A stretch of 10,695 nucleotides of DNA from Paracoccaceae bacterium. Its GTDB lineage: Bacteria; Pseudomonadota; Alphaproteobacteria; Rhodobacterales; Rhodobacteraceae. The notes below the pieces were generated by a model. It was given only the letters and a program-made list of their open reading frames with translations. It made no database searches and was not told the origin of the DNA. Location of the stretch: positions 1-10,695 of the forward strand of contig JAHRVZ010000452.1 of the NCBI GenBank assembly GCA_019090405.1. The letters run 5' to 3'. The translations under genes were made by a program, and so were the position numbers. Below, piece after piece: positions 1-7,102 of this stretch (its first letter is position 1; each line of letters begins with the position of its first letter).

Positions 1-206
1 CTGTGTCGCTGTGGTCTTTAAAAGAGGCAGCCGCCAAAGCAATCGGGGTCGGATTACAGGGCAGGCCACAAGAGTTTGTTCTGACGGATGTGGACGCCTC
101 GGCCGGCAGTGCAATCGTGACCTATGGCTCTCACCGTGTGCCCGCACAGGTACGCAAGGTTGGAAATGGAGTCTGCACGATTGCCTACCGGGAGCTTGTT
201 GGCTAA
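1..206 (+). CDS. 4'-phosphopantetheinyl transferase, Sfp type (3' end only)
   Basis: This is the C-terminal part of a protein that begins before the window; bases 1-2 belong to the previous codon and the stop is TAA at 204-206. The first visible residues read LWSLKEAAAKAIGVGL. This is the (W)xxKExxxK signature of Sfp/AcpS-superfamily phosphopantetheinyl transferases, followed by the usual (G)xGL turn. Visible E8 and K12 would correspond to Glu151 and Lys155 of Bacillus Sfp, which act in Mg2+/CoA binding and catalysis. The remaining ~50 residues form short hydrophobic stretches as in the Sfp C-terminal half. The family moves 4'-phosphopantetheine from CoA to a carrier-protein serine in the cytoplasm. 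The next gene is a carrier protein, which strongly supports the call and suggests its substrate. A GTG at base 3 could be mistaken for a start, but a 67-residue protein would lack the N-terminal half of the fold. Confidence 0.8.
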   Translation, partial: VSLWSLKEAAAKAIGVGLQGRPQEFVLTDVDASAGSAIVTYGSHRVPAQVRKVGNGVCTIAYRELVG

Positions 207-254
207 ATGAGGGAAAACCCAGTGTTATATAGTAAAAATGAAGTGGAATAACCT

Positions 255-536
255 ATGTTGCAGTCTGTAGATATTGAAAACCGTCTGATCACTACGATTC
301 AAGAGTTTGTTTCTGATTGGGGCGTGACGTCTGAAATTGATAGCACCACGACTCTTGTCGCTGATCTGGAATTTGACTCGATCGACATCATTCAACTGTT
401 TGTTGCGATCGAAACAACGTTTGAAAAACGAAACTTGGGTTTTCAGGATTTGCTCATCAAAGATGGCCGCTATGTCGACGATCTGAGCGTTCGTGAGATC
501 AGTGAATTTCTAAAAGCGGGTCCAATCGCCGCGTAA
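255..536 (+). CDS. Acyl carrier protein (phosphopantetheine-binding), 93 aa
   Basis: Small acidic helical protein with the carrier-protein signature LEFDSIDIIQL at residues 38-48. Ser42 in the DSID motif is the expected 4'-phosphopantetheine attachment site. Helix I spans about residues 6-20, and the segment after the serine (IIQLFVAIETTFEK) is recognition helix II. A stretch around residues 62-78 (FQDLLIKDGRYVDDLSV) makes it slightly longer than the ~78-residue fatty-acid-synthesis AcpP, so it is probably a dedicated pathway carrier rather than housekeeping AcpP. It starts 48 bases after the phosphopantetheinyl transferase and stops 37 bases before the phosphodiesterase gene on the same strand, so the genes are likely co-transcribed. 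Only a weak purine-rich stretch (GAAGTGGAA) precedes the ATG. The carried acyl or aminoacyl group cannot be told from sequence. Confidence 0.9.
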   Translation: MLQSVDIENRLITTIQEFVSDWGVTSEIDSTTTLVADLEFDSIDIIQLFVAIETTFEKRNLGFQDLLIKDGRYVDDLSVREISEFLKAGPIAA

Positions 537-573
537 ACCGGGCAGAAGCAAACATATTTGGCAGGAAAATTTT

Positions 574-2178
574 ATGACGAAAACAGTTCTAATTGGTCTC
601 GATGGTGCCACTTTCACCGTACTCTCACCCTTTATCGACGGGACCTGCCCTGAGGGCGTGGTGATGCCATTCCTTGCGGGAATGATTTCAAACGGGTTCT
701 CGGCGACGCTTGCTTCGACGGCCCATCCGCTGACACCTCCTGCGTGGACAACCGTTTCGACAGGCCGCACGCCCGGCGCGCATGGCATCTATGATTTTGT
801 CCGCTTTCAGGACATGGGCGACGACATGTATTTCACGCTGTATGACGCGCGTGACATTCAGGTGGATACCCTTTGGCAGATCGCCTCACGGCAGGGAAAA
901 ACAGTGACATCGCTGAACTTTCCAATGATGGCGCCACCGCCCGAAGTGAACGGCACGCTTATTCCGGGCTTTGTTTCCTGGAAACATTTGCGCCGGAATA
1001 TGCACCCAACGTCGCTGTATGACCGGGTCGCCGCGATTCCGGGTTTTGATCCAAAAGAATTGTCCTGGGACTTTGAAAGAGAAGGCCAGATCGGCGAATT
1101 GATGGAAGACGGCGAATTGCGTCGCTGGGTTGAAAACCATCTGCCGCGTGACCGGCAATGGTACAATATCGCCCGTCATTTGCTGGACGAAGACAACCCC
1201 GATCTCTTTACGCTGATGCTGGATGGGACTGACAAGATTCAGCACCAGGCCTGGCATATTCTGGACCCTAAAATATGGGACCCGGACACTGCCAGCGATG
1301 ACGCCAAAGAAGTGCGCCGTCTGGTGGTCCAGTATTTCCGCGAAGTTGACGAATATATTTCGGAACTTTCCACAGCCGCGGGCCCTGATGCCCATGTGAT
1401 TATCGTGTCCGACCACGGATTCACCGGCTCTGATTATGTGGTTCGCATCAATGCCTATCTTGAAGAACTGGGCCATCTGACATGGCGTCCTTCGGATGGC
1501 AGCGAGGCAGGAAAACGCCGTGATATGGCCAATTTCGCCAATCTGGACTGGGCCCATACCAAGGCATTCTGCCCGACGCCGTCGTCCAACGGTATTGTCA
1601 TCCGAAAACAATCGGAAAAATGCCCGAATGGCGTTCCCGCATCCGAATACGAAGCCTTTCGCGAACAGCTTATCGCCGATTTGCTAAAGCTTGCAGACCC
1701 GGAATCCGGAGAGCTTGTCATCACAGGTGTTCTGAAACGCGAAGATGCATTTCCGGGTCCGATGATGGAAGAAGCACCAGATCTGGTTCTGACTCTGGTC
1801 GATCACGGGTTTGTTTCGGTTCGAAATCGCGCACCTTCTGTGGTGGTACGTCCGGTTCCATTTGGAACCCACCACCCGGACGGCATTTTTGTGATGTCAG
1901 GCCCAGGTGTACGGGCGACACGCGGACCCGAAATGTCGATTGTGGATACCGCCGCGATCATGGCGCATTCGGTGGGTCTGAAAGTTCCGGCAGAATTCGA
2001 AGGTCGGGTTCCACCGGCGCTGTATGATCCGGACTGGCGTGCCGAAAACCCCGTGCGAAAGGCTGATCCGGTTTCAGAACCAAAAGTCGCGGCACCCCGG
2101 TCGGGCGAAGAGGCGTCAGAATCACAGAAAAAAGAGATGATCGATCAGCTTAGGGCGCTAGGCTACATCGAAGACTAA
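574..2178 (+). CDS. Alkaline phosphatase superfamily phosphodiesterase / nucleotide pyrophosphatase-like protein
   Basis: A 534-residue cytoplasmic-looking protein without signal peptide or membrane segment. The type I phosphodiesterase/nucleotide pyrophosphatase metal-site motifs appear in order: LIGLDGATF (D10); LTPPAWTTVSTG, in which T54 aligns with the nucleophilic threonine; DGTDKIQH (D220, H224); VSDHGF (D280, H281); and GTHHPDG (H433). All expected two-metal ligands are therefore present, so an active phosphodiester or phosphomonoester hydrolase or transferase is likely. A Pro/Ala/Glu-rich linker near residues 490-518 leads to a short C-terminal tail (QLRALGYIED) typical of the prokaryotic 'alkaline phosphatase family protein' group often found in glycan and lipid clusters. 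AGGA at 563-566, seven bases before the ATG, supports the start. It lies between a carrier protein and an alpha/beta hydrolase; the substrate is unknown, and a phosphopantetheine- or nucleotide-linked intermediate is only a guess. Confidence 0.85.
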   Translation: MTKTVLIGLDGATFTVLSPFIDGTCPEGVVMPFLAGMISNGFSATLASTAHPLTPPAWTTVSTGRTPGAHGIYDFVRFQDMGDDMYFTLYDARDIQVDTLWQIASRQGKTVTSLNFPMMAPPPEVNGTLIPGFVSWKHLRRNMHPTSLYDRVAAIPGFDPKELSWDFEREGQIGELMEDGELRRWVENHLPRDRQWYNIARHLLDEDNPDLFTLMLDGTDKIQHQAWHILDPKIWDPDTASDDAKEVRRLVVQYFREVDEYISELSTAAGPDAHVIIVSDHGFTGSDYVVRINAYLEELGHLTWRPSDGSEAGKRRDMANFANLDWAHTKAFCPTPSSNGIVIRKQSEKCPNGVPASEYEAFREQLIADLLKLADPESGELVITGVLKREDAFPGPMMEEAPDLVLTLVDHGFVSVRNRAPSVVVRPVPFGTHHPDGIFVMSGPGVRATRGPEMSIVDTAAIMAHSVGLKVPAEFEGRVPPALYDPDWRAENPVRKADPVSEPKVAAPRSGEEASESQKKEMIDQLRALGYIED

Positions 2179-2200
2179 TATCTGACCTTTAGCGGTGCCT

Positions 2201-2234
2201 GTCTGGCAAAGATCAAATAGATCTTTTGCCGGAC
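2201..2234 (+). other. Strong intergenic hairpin between phosphodiesterase and hydrolase genes
   Basis: The arms GTCTGGCAAAGATC (2201-2214) and GATCTTTTGCCGGAC (2220-2234) pair over 14 positions with one G-U pair and one bulged T, around a 5-base loop. No U-tract follows on the plus strand, so it is not a classic intrinsic terminator. A transcript-processing or stability element, a partial terminator, or a protein-binding site would all fit. It is the most stable secondary structure I noticed in the left half of the window, and it sits 23-77 bases downstream of a stop codon and upstream of a well-formed ribosome binding site. Confidence 0.5.
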
Positions 2235-2277
2235 GGTATCCAGAGGTCGGTAGAACCCTTTGTATAAAGAGGGCCGA

Positions 2278-3180
2278 ATGGGCTTTGTTTCAGTCAACGG
2301 TGTAAAGCTCAATGTTCTTGAGATGCCGCAACGGTCTCGCCGGCGCAAGCCGGGGTTGCCCATTGTGATGGTTCACGGGCTTGGGGCATCATCGGCTTTT
2401 TGGTATGCAGCGGGCGCGCCGGCGCTGTCGCTTTTGGGCCCGTGGATGACCTATGATTTACGCGGTCACGGCAAAAGCGAACAACCCCCCACCGGGTATT
2501 CGGTGTCGAATATGGTGGATGATCTCAAGGCATTGATGGATGATCGCGGCATCGAACGCGCTGACCTTGTTGCGCATTCCTTTGGCGGAATGATTACGAT
2601 CTTGTTTGCGCTTCGATATCCGGAACGGGTGCGCAGCCTTGTTCTTGTCGATGTCCGGGTGCGTCCGCTTCAATCATCCGTGGATGTTGAAATATCAAGT
2701 GTTCCGCCCAAGATCGCCCGCCGTCTTGAAAAACTGGGGATTGATGTCGAGGCTTTGACCCAGGCGAATGATGGGATGGAATATCTGAAATCTGTGGCCC
2801 GGATTCAGATCGAAGCAGGCCCCGAGGCCGGGGAACTTTTGAATGCGCTGTATCGTCATTCGCTGGTTTTCCGCAGCCCCAAGGCGGCGTCGAAATGGAT
2901 AGAATTGACCGAACGTGCATCGTTGATTGAGGATATCAAGAACGGAAAATCCTTTGATAAATCCGATCTGAGTAAGCTGCAGCAGCCAATGTTGCTTTTG
3001 GCAGGGGGAAAGTCGGCAACCCTGTCGTCGGCCGAGAAGATGGCCAAGGTTTGCCCACAGGCTGTGCTAAAGGTCATCCCCGATGTGGGGCATTTTTTCC
3101 CGGTATCAAAACCAAAACTGTTTCTGCAACCGACATTGCGATTTCTGCATGCGGTTGGACGGCGCGAGGCAAAACCGTAA
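2278..3180 (+). CDS. Alpha/beta hydrolase fold protein, catalytic acid position altered
   Basis: A 300-residue soluble alpha/beta hydrolase. Visible elements: oxyanion-hole motif VHGLG (residues 32-36), the strand/turn YDLRGHGKS (59-67), nucleophile elbow AHSFGG with Ser101, and catalytic histidine region PDVGHFFP with His272. In related hydrolases the acid after strand beta-7 is the Asp of a G-x-x-SD-x-L-S pattern; here the stretch reads GGKSATLSS, with Ala247 at that place. A non-standard acid (Asp125 after strand beta-6 is a candidate) or loss of hydrolase activity is possible. I chose the ATG at 2278 because AGAGGG lies just upstream (2268-2273); an in-frame TTG at 2260 would add six residues without a good ribosome site. 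The gene follows the carrier-protein cassette, so a thioesterase or acyl-transfer role is plausible but unproven. Confidence 0.8.
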   Translation: MGFVSVNGVKLNVLEMPQRSRRRKPGLPIVMVHGLGASSAFWYAAGAPALSLLGPWMTYDLRGHGKSEQPPTGYSVSNMVDDLKALMDDRGIERADLVAHSFGGMITILFALRYPERVRSLVLVDVRVRPLQSSVDVEISSVPPKIARRLEKLGIDVEALTQANDGMEYLKSVARIQIEAGPEAGELLNALYRHSLVFRSPKAASKWIELTERASLIEDIKNGKSFDKSDLSKLQQPMLLLAGGKSATLSSAEKMAKVCPQAVLKVIPDVGHFFPVSKPKLFLQPTLRFLHAVGRREAKP

Positions 3181-3181
3181 G

Positions 3182-5107
3182 TCAGCCGCGCCGACCGGCC
3201 GCCGCGGTCAAATCCTTTATGGGCCGTGGGTTTATCACCGTTTCAAGTTCCGTAATCGAGCCAACATCAAATGTACCATCGGCAATTTCTGCCGCGATCT
3301 GATCGTATTGCGTCTCAAGCGTGTTGTTGCTTGGATCTATGCCGGACACCACCAAAAGCCCCTTACGGTAGGCGCCGATAAATGTTTCGAACACAGAAAC
3401 CTCCAGATCGGGACGGTAGCGGCGCAGGATCGGGACAATCTTATAGACATCCCCACACCAGGCGTTGAAACGGCGGTCCCGTTCCAGCATCTCCATCTGG
3501 TCCGGCAGAACGTCATCAATCAATATCACGCCGCCTTTGGCCATCCAGCGCTCTGTCTTGATAAAGTCCCTCAGAATAAATTCGGCCAGATGCATACCAT
3601 CAAGAAATGCCAAATCAATGCCCTGACCAAGGACGTTTTTGCAACGATCCGTGTTGGCGAAAAAGTCATCGCTTTTTTCGCGGAAAAGCCGACAAGGTGT
3701 TGTCTGCTGATTTGTAATGACAAAGGCTGGATCGACCCCGACAGCGGGGCATTCCGCCAGCGCCAGGCTGGCCCCCGTGTCTACCCCGATTTCAAAATAA
3801 AGCTTTGGGCGAACCGCCTTATGTACCTGTTTAAGGCAGCGAAGATAGCTGAGTTCCTGCTTTTCCACTTTATTGCGTGCCGCAGCTTCGGGCAGCAATC
3901 CCAGCGGTGGCAAGGGGGTGCGCGCAAGGCGTTCGTCCGGCGAACCTCCGACCGACAACACAGGTTTGTAATTGTCGGTCATTCCCGCCCGTGCCCGCGC
4001 GACATAGATATTCGCAAGCTGTCTCAGGATGCGGCTGGATGCATCTTTGAACTCTTGCGAAATTGTCGGAACTTGTTGGCTCAGGTGGCGCGCCTTACCG
4101 TAAAGCACTGGGCTGCGGCTATTGAAAACCCTATCAGATCCCGTGACCGCGCGGTGACGCACCTTATATCCGGCCACCAGTTGATCGCGTTCCTCTGGCG
4201 AGCGTTGCGTCGTTGTGCCGTCATGGTTCTGGTGAAAGGATCCTTCGCCAGCCAGGGTGATATATGTGTTCTGGGGGGCATGGATCAGCCGAGAGAAAAG
4301 TTCCAGATTGGCAAAGCCGCCGCCCGGTTCGTCATAGCGTTCATCAAATCCGCCAAACTCATCAAGAACCTTGCGTGTGGTGATAAGGCAATTGCTTTCG
4401 ATCGCGCCGACATAGGATCGGGCAAAGTTTTCGCCGGGATAAACCGCATAGTCGAACAACGCATAGCCGTCCTCGGGCCAGTCCATTCGCGTGAGGTTGG
4501 CGGTTTCTTCGGCAAAGACGTCGGGGCTTGTGTGCAGATTTTGCGATACCATGCCAAGGATGTATTGCGGGACGTTTATGACTGGGTTGGGGAACATGGG
4601 CTGCAAATCACGCACGTGTTTTACCACCCCGGGCGACAGCATATGCGCCCCGTCAATCATAACGGCTACCATTTCGTGCCGGGCCGCCTGAATTCCGGCA
4701 TTCAGGGCGAAAACCGGCGATGGTTTGTCCTCTATACGCAGAATTTGGCGGACATGCGGAAACCGTTCCATCAGATCGTCAGGCAACGGTTGAGTAGAGC
4801 CGTTATCCACAAGGATTACTTCGATTTCATCCGCCGCGCAGCCCTGATAGGCCGGCGAGCAACTCTCAAGAGTGCGCTCAATCTGCTGCGGGATATTATA
4901 ATAGGCGATGACAAGGCTGATCCCATCAAAGGACGGTTTCCCTTTGGCAGAGAGGGGCCGTTCCGCAGCCAAGCTGTCTGTCAGCCGATCAAACGCCGCC
5001 TGATGGTCACGATCCCGCTGCCTGAGGTTGTCACGCATGGTCTGAAGAGTAGCGATATGTTCCCGCATTCGCTGCTTTTGGGGGTCGGGATTTTTTTGTT
5101 CAGCCAT
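3182..5107 (-). CDS. Glycosyltransferase family 2 fused to class I SAM-dependent methyltransferase
   Basis: A 641-residue two-domain protein. Residues ~9-50 are charged and helical, probably a short coiled coil. Residues ~62-325 are a GT-A glycosyltransferase family 2 domain: ISLVIAYYN at the nucleotide-binding strand, VDNGS (100-104), a DGAH motif at 152-155 in place of the usual metal-binding DxD, and an acceptor-side segment FGGFDERY...LELFSRL (251-274). After a linker, residues ~435-532 form a Rossmann methyltransferase: YFEIGVDTGASL (motif I, 437-448), GVDPAF (457-462), LDGMHLAEF (502-510) and GGVILIDD (525-532), resembling the Methyltransf_24 group. The fusion suggests one protein that adds a sugar and O-methylates it or a nearby residue. 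There is no transmembrane segment. GGAG at 5115-5118 precedes the ATG. It is the last gene of the minus-strand operon, 97 bases after the GSCFA gene, and it ends one base from the convergent hydrolase gene. Confidence 0.85.
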   Translation of the reverse strand: MAEQKNPDPQKQRMREHIATLQTMRDNLRQRDRDHQAAFDRLTDSLAAERPLSAKGKPSFDGISLVIAYYNIPQQIERTLESCSPAYQGCAADEIEVILVDNGSTQPLPDDLMERFPHVRQILRIEDKPSPVFALNAGIQAARHEMVAVMIDGAHMLSPGVVKHVRDLQPMFPNPVINVPQYILGMVSQNLHTSPDVFAEETANLTRMDWPEDGYALFDYAVYPGENFARSYVGAIESNCLITTRKVLDEFGGFDERYDEPGGGFANLELFSRLIHAPQNTYITLAGEGSFHQNHDGTTTQRSPEERDQLVAGYKVRHRAVTGSDRVFNSRSPVLYGKARHLSQQVPTISQEFKDASSRILRQLANIYVARARAGMTDNYKPVLSVGGSPDERLARTPLPPLGLLPEAAARNKVEKQELSYLRCLKQVHKAVRPKLYFEIGVDTGASLALAECPAVGVDPAFVITNQQTTPCRLFREKSDDFFANTDRCKNVLGQGIDLAFLDGMHLAEFILRDFIKTERWMAKGGVILIDDVLPDQMEMLERDRRFNAWCGDVYKIVPILRRYRPDLEVSVFETFIGAYRKGLLVVSGIDPSNNTLETQYDQIAAEIADGTFDVGSITELETVINPRPIKDLTAAAGRRG

Positions 5108-5204
5108 AAAATTTCTCCGCTCAATACTCGCAAGTGTTTAGTGTCAAGAATCTATACATTCAAGCGTCGGTGTGCCTGGCTCAGGCCGCAATATTTGTCT
5201 TGAT

Positions 5205-6284
5205 CTATTGATTGTCTATAGCGGCCTCATCGCACAGAATATCAACCCGCTCCTGCATTTTTTGTTCGTGCTGCAATGTTATATGCCGACGTGTGTCATG
5301 ATCGTCGGTTTTTTGGGGGGTATCCTGTAAATTGGCGAAATGAGACATGAACAGCTGCATAACATGCTCGACCCCTTCTTCCGTGACTTCCCGGCAGTCA
5401 TCGGCAAAATATCGGCCCCTCACATATGGGCTTGTGATGATTTCGTAGGAGGGAAAGTAACAGCACTCAGAAATCTGCTGTACTGCCTTTTGCGCCGCGA
5501 TCCTGAGCACCGATTTTGACCAGGTGGTTGATACCAGCACATGTTGATCTTCATAGGTTGCATTCAACGGCACAGGCGAAACGGTCAAAATAATTTTCAC
5601 ATCCGGGTTCAGGGTCTGAATGAATTTAAGGGCTGACTTTAGATCATCGTATGTTTCGGTTTCATCAAAATTCCTGAACGAAACCAGATCGGCATCAAAG
5701 CGGCCCCCGACAACGCCCGGGGCAATTGGGAAAACGGCCCCGTCGCGATCATCAACCCAGGCTTCTGTCAAACCCAATGTGAAAACGAAAACGTCCATCT
5801 GCTCGATTGCGTCGCGTACGCAGCGAAAGTGCTGGGCTTGCTCGGCAAGCAGTTCCGCCTCGCTCAGAAATCCGCGCGGTTGTATCTGTGGTCTGAAGGG
5901 ATCGACCACCCTGTCGCCGTGACTGGATTCCCAGACTTGCTGAAGCGGCGTGAACCGGCCGTAGGCCCGGTCCAAAAGCTGCTTGAGCTGGCGCGCTGTG
6001 TAGATGTTGCCATAACGGGCAGAGAACATGCCATAATTGTGTTTTTTCGCAAGCGCACCGCCGATCATAGGGTGTGCAGGCTCGGTAATATGGTGGTTGA
6101 AACCAGAGGCCGACATGAACCCTGCCACATGTTGTGCGAAACAGCTTCCGGCAGTTACGATCCTGTCGGTCTGCGATATTTTGAAAGGCACATGAGACAC
6201 AGGGTCAAGTTTCGACGGCTCTTGAATGCCGGGTTCTTTTTTCCAAAACTGTCGGTCAGGAAGGCCAATATACGGATGTTTCAA
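5205..6284 (-). CDS. GSCFA domain-containing protein
   Basis: A 359-residue protein with the family's name-giving motif GSCFA at residues 46-50 (context TAGSCFAQH), in which Ser47 is the likely nucleophile. Other blocks match the SGNH-like layout of this family (PF08885): NYGMFSARYGNIYTA (83-97), FTLGLTEAW (168-176), LTVSPVPL (233-240), YFPSYEI (276-282) and YFADD..EVTEEGVEHV (292-308), where Asp and His near the end could complete the active site. The family is uncharacterised in most bacteria, is placed among SGNH-type esterases/acyl-transferases, and often lies in polysaccharide clusters. No signal peptide is seen. The start is TTG at 6284: the stop of the upstream SGNH gene overlaps it as TTGA, and GGAG inside the upstream gene sits seven bases before it, so translation is probably coupled. 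The C-terminal ~40 residues are charged and outside the domain. Confidence 0.87.
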   Translation of the reverse strand: MKHPYIGLPDRQFWKKEPGIQEPSKLDPVSHVPFKISQTDRIVTAGSCFAQHVAGFMSASGFNHHITEPAHPMIGGALAKKHNYGMFSARYGNIYTARQLKQLLDRAYGRFTPLQQVWESSHGDRVVDPFRPQIQPRGFLSEAELLAEQAQHFRCVRDAIEQMDVFVFTLGLTEAWVDDRDGAVFPIAPGVVGGRFDADLVSFRNFDETETYDDLKSALKFIQTLNPDVKIILTVSPVPLNATYEDQHVLVSTTWSKSVLRIAAQKAVQQISECCYFPSYEIITSPYVRGRYFADDCREVTEEGVEHVMQLFMSHFANLQDTPQKTDDHDTRRHITLQHEQKMQERVDILCDEAAIDNQ

Positions 6285-7102
6285 GATTGCTCTCCGACCA
6301 TGTCACAAATTCTTTTCAACATGGCACGCCCATATTTTTCGTTGCCGTGGGTGGGGTCGGTATCATGGTACTCATCTGTCAGAAACCCACGTTCATCTAT
6401 CAAAGGGGTTCGGGCCGACACAAATACGGCCTTGTCCAGCGTTGCTCTTTCGCGAAGCACGTCGCGCTGCACCTGGTACAGTTTCAGCCTCAGATCGTCA
6501 GGAGCAGGCCCCAGATTGGGATCGCCAAAGTAGCCTCCGGGTGTGACCTCGACCTTGCTCCAGTCTGCGACCGGAGGAGAGGCGTCCAGGCAGTATCGTT
6601 TTGCAAAGGGAAACGCCTCGTACAGAGATATGTTAAAGTGAGCCGGGTACGCGACTTCGAACCGCTCTTTCATCAATTCGTAAGGGATGATCTGCCGTCC
6701 GGACCCGTTTTGTGGCACGCTGCCATAGTGTGCGTCGCCAATGGAAAATGGAAACGGGTGTTCAGCAAGCCCCCAGATGCTGTGTGCATTTCCTCTAATG
6801 CAAAGGCAAACCGCATCCGGCTTTTTCAAAGTCACCTTGTCCAGGACCGCAGCAACCGTTTCAGAGGCACCACTGATTTTTTCGCTGATATCTTTGCGAA
6901 GGTTAATGACCTCGATATTGTCTTTGCCTTGCGCGGCCTGAGCTATGCAACTTACGTGGCTATGGCCAATAAACAAAACCGAGTGATTGGCGGGCACTGC
7001 GGTTTTCTTGTTCTTTTTGACGGGCGTTTCACCCGCTGGCCTGGCGTAAATTTTGCGCCACAGTCCTATGCGCCTCCCAAGCGGGCTGGAGCGGAATTTC
7101 AT
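6281..7102 (-). CDS. SGNH/GDSL hydrolase-like protein
   Basis: A 273-residue protein. A short basic N-terminus (residues 1-33, rich in Lys/Arg) leads into a strand and turn VLFIGHSHVSC (42-52), which resembles block I of SGNH hydrolases with Ser48 as candidate nucleophile. Further matches are CIRGNAHS (101-108), where Asn105 fits the block III Asn, and TDPTHGNEKYG (248-258), the block V DxxH pattern with Asp249 and His252. Such enzymes remove or transfer acyl groups on sugars and lipids. The gene overlaps the 51-residue ORF upstream by ATGA and the GSCFA gene downstream by TTGA, so the three are almost certainly one operon. GGGGAAA lies about 8-14 bases before the ATG. The basic N-terminus is not a convincing signal peptide because it lacks a hydrophobic core, so the protein is predicted cytoplasmic. 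Confidence 0.75.
   Translation of the reverse strand: MKFRSSPLGRRIGLWRKIYARPAGETPVKKNKKTAVPANHSVLFIGHSHVSCIAQAAQGKDNIEVINLRKDISEKISGASETVAAVLDKVTLKKPDAVCLCIRGNAHSIWGLAEHPFPFSIGDAHYGSVPQNGSGRQIIPYELMKERFEVAYPAHFNISLYEAFPFAKRYCLDASPPVADWSKVEVTPGGYFGDPNLGPAPDDLRLKLYQVQRDVLRERATLDKAVFVSARTPLIDERGFLTDEYHDTDPTHGNEKYGRAMLKRICDMVGEQS

Noticed and set aside
207..251. A 14-codon ATG ORF between the PPTase and ACP genes.
   Set aside because: Too short, with no ribosome site; the ATG simply follows the PPTase stop codon.
886..1611. A 241-codon minus-strand frame inside the phosphodiesterase gene.
   Set aside because: The plus strand has all metal-ligand motifs in order, so the antisense frame is a shadow.
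2260..2277. Upstream TTG start for the alpha/beta hydrolase.
   Set aside because: It has no ribosome site, whereas the ATG at 2278 has AGAGGG directly upstream.
5121..5147. A perfect TTGACA (minus strand, 5147-5142) with TATTGA 15 bases downstream before the GT gene.
   Set aside because: The spacing is short, and a start point placed from that -10 would fall after the ribosome site (5115-5118), so it is unlikely to be the promoter of this gene.
5174..5186. GCCTG-GCT-CAGGC hairpin between the GSCFA and GT genes.
   Set aside because: A 5-base stem with no T-run in the direction of transcription; too weak to call a terminator.
3083..5203. A 706-codon plus-strand open frame lying opposite the GT2-methyltransferase gene.
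   Set aside because: It is longer than the real gene but has no recognisable motifs and overlaps the hydrolase gene end. The minus strand shows clear glycosyltransferase and methyltransferase motifs, so this is an antisense shadow caused by codon bias.
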